Below are positions 1-8,039 of a DNA stretch of 64,000 nucleotides, piece by piece (position 1 is the stretch's first letter; each line of letters starts with the position of its first letter). Source of the stretch: Pseudopithomyces maydicus (Eukaryota > Ascomycota > Dothideomycetes > Pleosporales > Didymosphaeriaceae). The DNA lies in NCBI GenBank assembly GCA_026873275.1, contig JANTUC010000002.1:1550001-1614000 (forward strand), in the 5' to 3' direction. Below the pieces are notes generated by a model. It was not told the DNA's origin and did not search any database. It worked only from the letters and a program-made list of their open reading frames with translations. The translations under genes were made by a program, and so were the position numbers.

Positions 1-328
1 TATTTTCTGACTGCAGAAGCAGGGAGCCATTGAGATACACGAAAGCGAAGGTATCCAGGCCGCAGAAGCGCAGGACTGTGGTACTGTTCGATTTGCCGTG
101 GTCCGGCGGGGTAGCAAAAGTCGTGCGGTACGTCCATGTTTCGTCTGCGATCCAGCGGACGGATAGCTCGTTGAGGTCTTTGAAAGGGTCGGCAATCTTG
201 TTGTTGGCGAGGAGATCCAGGTGAATTTCTGTGGGGAGGGGTTTGGCGGGAAGGTATGGCTCTTGAGAGTCTCGGTTGCCTTTTTTGAACGTCCAGCCAG
301 ACTGGAGGGTAATGCTTGATACCTCCAT
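1..328 (-). CDS. Beta-mannosidase (GH2), N-terminal part, runs off the window
   Basis: Read on the minus strand from the ATG at 326-328, the frame stays open to the window edge (109 codons). The protein begins MEVSSITLQSGWTFKKG, followed by a WIADETWTYRTTF segment and LRFCGLDTFAFVYLNG. These match the start of the sugar-binding jelly-roll domain of glycoside hydrolase family 2 beta-mannosidases. The family releases terminal beta-1,4-mannose from mannan fragments. There is no signal peptide, which fits the intracellular mndB-type branch rather than the secreted one. The catalytic barrel lies outside the window. The gene is divergent from the sugar transporter that starts at 1118, so a shared role in uptake and breakdown of plant oligosaccharides is plausible but inferred. 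Confidence 0.85.
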   Translation of the reverse strand, partial: MEVSSITLQSGWTFKKGNRDSQEPYLPAKPLPTEIHLDLLANNKIADPFKDLNELSVRWIADETWTYRTTFATPPDHGKSNSTTVLRFCGLDTFAFVYLNGSLLLQSEN

Positions 329-1117
329 CTTGGGAGAGATGGTCGAACGCGTATGGATTGATAATTTTTCGGTAGGTGTAGTGTTCAGTGGTACATATGT
401 ACCCAGGTATGGTTTACCCTATACCCAAACTGGAGAAGGGCACCTCCAGGGCTAAGCTAAGATCACCTGATCCCAAGAAACGAAGTAGGTAAGTAAATGT
501 GTACCGACGGACTAGACGGAATAATTCTAACCCAGCCTGCTCCTCCAAGAATCCACCCCCGAGCCCTCCAAACCACGCAACCACCGCCCCGCCACCTCTC
601 CGCCACCTCTCCGCCGGCAATCCGTTCCCTTCCCAAAGCAGCCGTCCCGCCCCCGCGCAAAAAGAGTAACCCGCACCCATCCTCAACTGAATCATCGCCA
701 AGCGCCGCTCGGAGAATATCCGAGCGAAGCTTACACAGGCTGGTACTCGCTTGGTGCCAAGCGTGTGAGGGCCTGAAGCGGGGTGTCCTTGCGGGGCAAC
801 GATCACCGTTGCTATCACGCGCTAGACACCGACCCGCGGGCGTACCAGGCTTTTCGTGTGCAGACCATATATAAGCGAGAGGGATTGCAACGGCGGGATG
901 CGACGTGACATGGCTATCAGTGGTCTGTCAAGGATGCGGTGTACGGGAGAGTGCCTGGGTAGAAGGTTGGGGTTGGAAGCGGGGTTATTTCCATGAGAGC
1001 GGGACGGAAGTGCTTGTCCAGGTATATGATATGTTGATATAAGTATAGATAGATAGAGCGCTGGCTGCCCCACCTACGACATTCTGCTTGCATCTTTATT
1101 AGAGCGACGACGGCAAC
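329..1117. other. Divergent intergenic region between beta-mannosidase and sugar transporter
   Basis: No coding sequence is supported here; the open frames on both strands are proline/arginine-rich and overlap each other. A TATAAG-like stretch around 1035-1050 lies about 70 bases upstream of the transporter start, and ATATATAAG occurs near 868-876. It is presumably the two promoters. Confidence 0.5.
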
Positions 1118-3220
1118 ATGGCGTGCGTAGCTGCAACGGGCGCGCAAACGACGTTCGCGGGCGAGAAGACGCTGACGGAGGATGGGAGGAAGATTGTAGA
1201 GGAGAAGGAGGTCGAAGGCGTGAATGCTTCGTTTGCGAACATCATGGCGAATCATCGGCCGAATCCATGGGGGAAGGGGCATTTGCAATTGTATGCGTTG
1301 GCGACGGTTTGCTTTTTGAATTCGACCATGAGCGGTAAGATACCCACTTGCAGGCGGCCCGTTCCATTCCACCGCGAGAGGTCATGTATACGAACATATA
1401 CTGTGGCTTGGGCATTCTCCAAATTCTAGACGAGGGCTTGACTGACTGCCCCAGGCTTCGACGGCTCCCTTATGGGCTCCATCAACACCCTGCCCAACTA
1501 CACGAGTTACTACAATCTCCCCGAAAAGGGAACAGCAACCACCGGCATCATCTTCGCAATCTTCCAGGTTGGACAAATGTGTGCAGCCCTGTTCGTTTGG
1601 GTCGCCGACTGGCTGGGGCGACGGTGGTTGATCTTCATCGGCACGGCGGGCGTGATTGTCGGGACAGTGGTAACATCGACGGCAAAGACGATGCCTACCT
1701 TTATAGGGGGAGGTTCTTGCTCAGTTTCTTCGCGCAGTTGGCGTGTTCGGCGAGTCCATTGTATTTGGTCGAGGTGGCGCCGCCGCAGTAAGTCTTCATT
1801 ACTACTAGGGAGAGAGATGGATCTCTCAGTTGGAGGGCCTTGATCGTTTCCTCTGGGCAATAGAATGACCGAGGGCGTTTCAATTCTATTTTTTTATATG
1901 GAACTGACAAATGATCATAGATATCGGGCTACACTTGCGGGAATGTATAACACGTTCTACTACATGGTAAGCAGTTAATCTACCATCTCATCCTCCAAAT
2001 AATACAATCCTCACCTATCCACCAGGGCTCCATCCTAGCCACCTCCTCCGTCTACGGCGCCCACAAGCACCTCTCCTCCTCCAACATGGACTGGCGTCTC
2101 CCACTCTGGCTCCAAATGGTCTGTCCCGGCCTCGTTTGCTGCGTAATCCTCTTCTTTCCTGAAAGCCCCCGCTGGCTCATCGCCCAAGATCGCCATGAAG
2201 AAGCCCGCTCCTTCCTCGTCAGACACCACGCGAACGGCGACGCAGATCACCCGCTCATCGCACTTGAGATGTACGAGATGCAGGAGTCTCTCCGCAAGGA
2301 CCCAGTTATGGGTTGGCGCAATTATTTCGACCTGCGTGTGCTGTTCAAGACGAGGGCGAGGAGATATAGGACTATGCTGAACATGACTTTTGCGTGGTTC
2401 GGACAGTTTTCGGGAAATAAGTAAGTTTGGCGCGTGACAAGCGTGGATCCATTGGATGGTAAGGAGTGCTGATACGGAAACAGCGTTGTGTCGTATTATC
2501 TCCCGCAACTCGCGTCAAACGTGGGAATCACGTCCACCGATACCAAACTCATTCTCAACATTGGGTACGCGGTGGAAGGATACATTTTCGCGACCGCTGG
2601 AGCCCGATTACACGATGTGTTCGGACGGCGAAAGATGCTTCTAGGCGCGACGGCAGGCCTGATCTTATCATTGGCGATCGCTGCCGGTACAGCAGCGGGA
2701 TATGTCAACACGGGTTCGAAGACAAGTTCCTCCGCGTCGATTGGATTCATCTTCGTATTTGGCGCCATCTTCGCGTTTGGATTCACCGCCATGCAGCCTA
2801 TCTATCCCGCTGAAGTAATGGCGAACGACATGCGTGCCAAAGGAATGGGCACATACAAGATTGTGGGTGGAGCTGCTGGGTTCGTGAACACGTTTGCTGC
2901 ACCAATTGCGCTGTCGAATGTAAGTTCCCATTTCTTCCTCGTCTTTCCTAATTACACCGTCCTACAGAACGACAACTAATCCGCTATAGATTGGCTACTG
3001 GTTCTACGTCTTCTTCGTCTTCTGGGACATGTTCGAGTTCGCATTCATGTATTTCTTCTTCGTCGAAACAAAGGGGCTCACGCTGGAAGAGATGGACGAT
3101 ATCTTTGAAGCGAAGAATCCGCGCAAGGCGAGTACTCAGAAGAGAAAAGTGCATGTGCGCACGGTATTAGATGCTGAGGGGAAGATTCAGGAGGAAATTG
3201 TTCCCAAGGTAGATGCGTAG
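1118..3220 (+). CDS. MFS sugar transporter (sugar porter family), six exons, frame broken in exon 2
   Basis: Proton-coupled sugar uptake protein of the plasma membrane, in the hexose/lactose-permease branch of the major facilitator superfamily. Exons: 1118-1334, 1455-1787, 1921-1966, 2026-2420, 2484-2919 and 2990-3220, all with GT-AG introns. Family signatures visible in order: [18 protein letters not shown] after helix 2, [26 protein letters not shown] before the central loop, FGRRK, and [11 protein letters not shown] near the C-terminus. Exon 2 changes frame at the G run 1706-1710: upstream reads MPTFIGG, downstream reads [11 protein letters not shown] in the next frame. One extra G would join them and give 552 residues, normal for the family. 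No other lesion is seen. Specificity among hexoses, disaccharides or oligosaccharides cannot be read from the sequence. Confidence 0.85.
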
Positions 3221-3687
3221 GTAAGCTTGTAGCGCTGACCAGTAAATTGATGTAGACTTAATACTACACTGTGCTATTATCCCCTTTGAGCTAGCACGCT
3301 TATCGTAGTGATGACTTAGATACTGTCTTTTAAATTTTGCTGTGTAAGAAGGCGGGTCTGTGCTTTTGTTCCATCACAACTCTGTTCTTGCTACAATGTC
3401 TTGGTGCACTCTCTGGTTAAGGGTCTTGAGAATAGGATCGTAGTTTTTTTTTTTTTTTTTTTAAAAAAAAAGGAATCGTTCCTGATAAGTAGATTCTCAG
3501 ATAGGTGTGGTAGATGACATCTCCTTATGCCCGTATCTTACCTAGAGATACTAGGGATAGTGCTTACCGAGCCCTAAAGGAAGTACTAGGACGTAGTAGG
3601 AACATTCCCCAAGTTATTCGTCCGAAGAACGAAATAAAGTCCTCTTCTCCCCTCCTACTACTTTCTCTCTCCTCAATCAACGCCAAA
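3221..3687. other. Intergenic region with a long T/A tract
   Basis: This holds the 3' end of the transporter gene and the leader of the dehydrogenase. The only notable element is the T19A9 tract (listed separately). Confidence 0.5.
3444..3471. repeat. T19A9 homopolymer tract
   Basis: Nineteen T followed directly by nine A. It can fold as an A:T stem and is a likely nucleosome-depleted element or slippage-prone repeat between two genes on the same strand. Confidence 0.9.
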
Positions 3688-4656
3688 ATGTCAAAGTTCA
3701 AAGCATACTGGACGCAATACTTTCCCCCTACCCCTACCTTCACCGACAAGAACATCGGCCCACAACCCAACAAAGTTTTCCTTATCACAGGCGCAAACCA
3801 AGGTCTTGGCTATGAGCTTGTGAATATCCTCTATCCTACCGGCGCTACCATCTACCTCGCCAGTCGCTCTGAAGAGCGGACGCAACAAGCTATCCAACGC
3901 ATCCAGGAGGCCCATCCTAATGCATCCACCCCCTCAACTCTCAAGTTTCTCCTCGTCGATATGGCCGACCTTCTCAGTGTCCAGCGTGCCGCTTCCACCT
4001 TGGTCGCGCAAGAACAAAGACTCGACATTCTTTGGAACAACGCTGGCATCGGCGGTGCTCCCCTAGGTACTACCACAGCACAAGGACTAGAAGGCCACAT
4101 CGGCACCAACTGCGTTGGACCCCTCCTCTTCACCCAGCTCGTACTACCACTTCTCCGTAATGCAGCAGCATCCGCAGAAAAGGGCAGCGTGCGCATTGTA
4201 TGGACGGCTTCCCTCATGGTAGAAAGTCACTCGCCACCGGGTGGTCTCGATTTCTCAGCCATTGAGTCGGGAAAGACGATGGATTCTTCGGTTGACTATG
4301 CAGCGAGTAAGACTGGACACTACTTTCTGTGCCACGAGGCGGCGAAGGCATGGTCGCCGGATGGGGTGCTCTCTGTGGTGCAGAACCCAGGGAATTTGGA
4401 CACCGAGGCGTATCGATATGTGCCTGGGTTCTTGAGAGCGATGTTGCGCTTTTTGGTACTGCATGAGACTCGGTATGGATCGTACACAATGGCGTATGCG
4501 GGTTTGAGCGGGGAGGTGGAGAATGGGGAGTACATTTGGCCGTGGGGGAGGAAGGGGAGGGTGACGAGGAAGGATATCCATGAGGCGATTGAGAAGGGGG
4601 CTGCAGAGAAGTTCTGGAAGTGGTGTGAGGAGGCGGCGAAACCACATTTGAGTTAA
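3688..4656 (+). CDS. Short-chain dehydrogenase/reductase
   Basis: Single-exon NAD(P)-dependent oxidoreductase of 322 residues. The Rossmann nucleotide-binding motif TGANQGLG is at residues 34-41, LASRSEER follows at the end of the second beta strand, NNAG is near residue 115, and the catalytic YAASK is near residues 204-208. The organisation resembles the retinol dehydrogenase/WW-domain oxidoreductase-like classical SDRs common in fungi (start MSKFKAYWTQYFPP). An in-frame ATG at 3514 would add 58 residues that look like untranslated leader, so the start at 3688, just before the conserved region, is preferred. The substrate is not predictable. Confidence 0.88.
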   Translation: MSKFKAYWTQYFPPTPTFTDKNIGPQPNKVFLITGANQGLGYELVNILYPTGATIYLASRSEERTQQAIQRIQEAHPNASTPSTLKFLLVDMADLLSVQRAASTLVAQEQRLDILWNNAGIGGAPLGTTTAQGLEGHIGTNCVGPLLFTQLVLPLLRNAAASAEKGSVRIVWTASLMVESHSPPGGLDFSAIESGKTMDSSVDYAASKTGHYFLCHEAAKAWSPDGVLSVVQNPGNLDTEAYRYVPGFLRAMLRFLVLHETRYGSYTMAYAGLSGEVENGEYIWPWGRKGRVTRKDIHEAIEKGAAEKFWKWCEEAAKPHLS

Positions 4657-4765
4657 TATGGAATGAGGTGTGGATAAAGTGGTCGATGTGTGATTTGCAG
4701 AGATCAACAAGTTGCTACTTAGTTGGTGGGGGAGACCGCCGAGCGTCAGTTCTGCTCCTGGCGTC

Positions 4766-5239
4766 CTATATCCAGGAACGATTTTCTATTATTGGGCCCA
4801 AATAAAGACTTGGGATGTTTGGAAGATCTGAGATGAAGTCCAAGCAGCCGCGGAAGCAGCTACTGTGTTTTCGAATTACCTGCACGTTGGGTATGGCTAT
4901 CTGGACAGCTGCCAAGCCACTCTTGCGCAAGGTCTGCCATTGCTGATCACCTATGTTTGATAGGTACGTATAAGATTGTGCTTCTTCAATGGATGTCAAA
5001 GTGTTGTTTACAAGAGATAGGAGACGAAGGGTGAACCAATCACAGTCCCTGCTGTCTTTGGCTTCTTGCAACGCTGCACCAGGGTTTAGTGCCTTATTAT
5101 AATAATACCAAACAAGGCTTCCAAGATCGATGAATGCTTCCACTGGGTCGATTCGCCAGGGATAGATCGTGGTGGTCGTGCAGTTATGCAGCTGGCGAGA
5201 ATCAGCAAGCCACGCCTGCATCATCCTAGTCCTGATCAA
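4766..5239 (-). CDS. Hypothetical protein, uncertain
   Basis: An uninterrupted frame of 157 codons convergent with the dehydrogenase gene. The translation has a balanced, globular composition (for example DPVEAFIDLGSLVWYYYNKAL) and no low-complexity runs, unlike most chance frames here. It contains no domain I recognise. It could be a small lineage-specific gene, the last exon of a decayed gene, or chance. Confidence 0.3.
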   Translation of the reverse strand: MIRTRMMQAWLADSRQLHNCTTTTIYPWRIDPVEAFIDLGSLVWYYYNKALNPGAALQEAKDSRDCDWFTLRLLSLVNNTLTSIEEAQSYTYLSNIGDQQWQTLRKSGLAAVQIAIPNVQVIRKHSSCFRGCLDFISDLPNIPSLYLGPIIENRSWI

Positions 5240-5768
5240 ACCACCAACACCACGTCACCACAATTTCGCATTATAGTTCAACCAAATAGAAGCTCTCGGA
5301 AAAATCAATACCATGCTGAAACAAACACCGTCATCGTCCCTGCTTTCGTCCTGCAATGTATCGTGTCGCACTTCCCTTTCCCAGCCCCTCCTACCCAGCC
5401 ACCCAGCCCAGCCCAACCCCCAACCATCCCAACCACCCCCGCGCACGCACCCCAACCGATCTTACAAAACTGTGGCCAGCAGCTGCATTCCACAAAAAAG
5501 CCATCGTGCATACTGCTACCGAAATTATCTCTGCGCGCCCAGCGTTTTCCAATCGACGGTTTTCGGTGTTCTGGTCCAGCGGTGCTTTGACAACATCTTC
5601 GTAGAGCTTGTTCCCACGCATACACTTCTTGCTCAATAATCCCAACCCAACGCACCACTTCAAAACTCAAGACTAGACACTCTTTGAGAGGATTAAAAGT
5701 GTAAGCCAACCTCCCATCGTCAGAGAATTACGTCCATCTAACAATACTCAGACCCATCTACAACCACA
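5240..5768. other. Intergenic, pyrimidine-rich leader of the small membrane peptide gene
   Basis: C-rich on the plus strand (5390-5460) and without supported coding sequence. A possible leader intron (donor GTAAGCC at 5700, acceptor near 5750) precedes the short gene at 5769. Confidence 0.35.
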
Positions 5769-5912
5769 ATGAAGCGCAACATCGTCATCTTCCTCATCAT
5801 CCTCATCCTCTTCATCCTCATCGCCCTCATCGCATACATGATTTACTACCTGCAAACACGGATGGCAGTCGGCAACTCAGGGAGCGAAACGACCGACATG
5901 TCGGAAGCGTAA
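5769..5912 (+). CDS. 47-residue single-pass membrane peptide
   Basis: A short frame with a good start context (CCACAATGA). The product begins MKRN, continues with about 24 almost purely aliphatic residues (IVIFLIILILFILIALIAYM), then YYLQTR and an acidic, serine-rich tail ending DMSEA. This is the pattern of a tail-out single-span membrane microprotein: short basic N-terminus, one long helix, polar C-terminus. A pyrimidine-rich leader and clean stop support a real gene. No named family is recognised. The alternating I/L codons (ATC, CTC) could also arise from a TCATCC repeat, which is the main argument against it. Confidence 0.5.
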   Translation: MKRNIVIFLIILILFILIALIAYMIYYLQTRMAVGNSGSETTDMSEA

Positions 5913-6752
5913 TTTTTTACAGTACTTTGCTCGTGTTTCAACGACTTGCCCAGGACGAAAGAGCAATGGAGTCACGATTATGAATTATTTATATGCATGG
6001 TAAAGGGATGTTGGCGTTTGGGTCTGAGTTTTAGCTTGCATCAAACAAGATGGCTTGGATAAATCCGTCGCGCGGTTTTCTTATTGAGACGTGGTATCAC
6101 GGGAAGAGGAATTATTGGTTGTGTATGGTTAATGAGCGTTGTATTGTTACGCTGAATACCCGGACGACGGTGCTTAGACGAGAGATTGTACATATGAAGG
6201 AGGGTACGAGTAAATGGTACCGGTATCGCACCAGTTCGTGATTTATCGTTGTGGTCTTTGGAACGGTGCACTGCGATTGCGTGTGAAGTTAGCATAGGAT
6301 TTGACAATCACAAATGAGGTTATTTCGGAATTGGCCAAATTTCGAATATATCGATGGGCATTATAGAATGTGGTAGGGGACTGGCAGATATATCCAAATC
6401 CCCACTGACTATGTACGAGGGTCCAAAGAAGCCGCCCACTCGTGCGGTTTGAAATGTTAAAATACAAAGATCTTTCCGCCATTCAAAATACCTTCAGCTG
6501 GACACGTACTGTAAGACAAGATCCAACCATCCCAATTAAAGAACCGATGAAGCCGTGGACGCCGTGCTGTGGACAACCTTTTGAGGGTCCGGGCCATGAA
6601 TGATCGAGTCATTAGCCGGCAACTGGGCTGAAACCAACAAGCGAGTAGCTGACACGACGAGTACCTAATGCTTTGACAGTTTGCTCACTCGATATATGAA
6701 CACGCTAGCGAACTAAGCTGGCGCGATGCCTGCTGCAGTGTCTCCTGAATGC
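5913..6752. other. Intergenic
   Basis: No convincing gene. A 63-codon plus frame at 6050-6241 has no recognisable features. The right edge is the 3' side of the HP1 gene. Confidence 0.45.
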
Positions 6753-7663
6753 TCACAGATCGTCGTTGTCTACGCCCATCATGTCGCCGTTCGTTTCTTC
6801 CTCGTCCACATTGTTGAAGACCAAATGCTCTTCGAAATATGCAAGCATCTATGGCCAGTCAGCGCCTGTAATAGTCTCTCGGGGATGGGTCGAAACATAC
6901 CTTTTGTGGACATTTCTTGAAGATGAGCTGAAGGGGATGCTGCGTCTTGATCTGGGTTCCTTCCTCTGTCCGGCTCTTCCAGATCAAGTAGCCAAACTTC
7001 TCCTGCCCCCTGTCTTTGGGTTTACTCGTTGTTCAACGGTCTCGACGTGGTCCACATCGTCCTCCCATGAGCCTGCTGGCGGAGCCCAAGGCTTCTCTTT
7101 CTTCATGCGCTTCGCAGCTACGGGATTACTTGTCTCGGAATTGGCGGCCGATTTCCTGCCACGTTTCTTAGTGTTGTCCGGGCGGCCGCCGATTGACTTA
7201 TGGTATTCAGCCAACGCATCGATGCCCTCGCTGGAGCAGGTCAGCATGTTTCAGATATCCCTAGAGGGAGGAGATGCTCACAGATTATCCTCACCCTCCC
7301 ATGTCATGTCATTGGGGTCGTCGTATCCTTGCCATTTGACCTGGTAGAGGATTGTGCCCTTCGAGGTTTTGTGGCTCACAATTTCCTCGACGACGTATCT
7401 AGCCGCCTGTCAGATTAAGATGTGTGCGTATGATCCTCCTGGCACGTACTCATCTTCTTCGTCTTCTTCTTCTCCCTCTTCTTCTTCCTCCTCCTCCTCT
7501 TCCACCTCCTCCACGGGCTCTGCCTTCTTCCTGGATTGTTTCTGCTTCTTTGCGGGGATCCGTTCGTCGCTGGATGGCGCACTGAGCTCCTCGTCACTTA
7601 AAGCGGCTGGGTGAGTGTCAGCAGAAACATAGTCGCACGGAGAAAGACGCGCTCACGCGGCAT
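6753..7663 (-). CDS. Heterochromatin protein 1 homologue (chromo + chromo-shadow), frame broken in exon 4
   Basis: Reader of methylated H3K9 that builds heterochromatin and supports silencing of repeats. Minus-strand exons: 7657-7663, 7450-7606, 7282-7398, 6901-7230 and 6753-6848. An acidic run of about 20 E/D precedes the chromodomain (EYVVEEIVSHK ... YQVKWQGYDDPNDMTWEGEDNL, about residues 54-105). It is followed by a basic hinge (KKRGRKS) and a chromo-shadow domain starting SWEDDV and ending KKCPQKMLAYFEEHLVF. The frame breaks at the C run 7006-7010: upstream reads NPKTGG, downstream reads QEKFGYLIWK one frame over. One more base restores a 235-residue protein. The gene is divergent from CCT5 with a 376-base shared promoter. 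Confidence 0.88.
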
Positions 7664-8039
7664 GGAGAATGGTCGGGGCAATCGCAGATGCGCGGGGGCA
7701 AAATGGCAGAAAAGGTATAGCTACTGTAAAGCTGACGCGACGCACCCCAATGCGATTGGAGTCCAGAGGTGTCGGGCAGCAGCAATGATGTGGGGAAGCG
7801 CAGCGCGCAGGTGAAGCGGACAGAGCTGGTCACGTCGGCGCGTCAGGTCGGAGCTTCCTCGCCAAGTGCGCCAAGGCTGGGGCTCCTGCCAGAATTTCGA
7901 AAAGTTAGAGCATTGTCAACACACGGCATTACCCCACCACAACCACGGACAGCAGCCCCTCTTTTGTCTCCTCTGGTTTGCTGCTCCGCAACCTCCTTCT
8001 CGTACGCGTCAAAGTGTTTGGGACCGAAGTGTAGTCAAT
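7664..8039. promoter_or_regulatory. Bidirectional promoter of HP1 and CCT5 with paired CCAAT boxes
   Basis: The 376 bases between the two start codons hold CCAAT at 7747-7751 and its inverse ATTGG at 7755-7759, separated by three bases. This forms an inverted pair of binding sites for the CCAAT-binding (HAP/CBC) complex. That the pair drives both genes is inferred. Confidence 0.5.

Noticed and set aside
7023..7050. 23-base GT-AG stretch in HP1 as an intron that repairs the frame
   Set aside because: Far shorter than any other intron in the window (minimum about 45); the G/C-run explanation fits better and keeps conserved residues.
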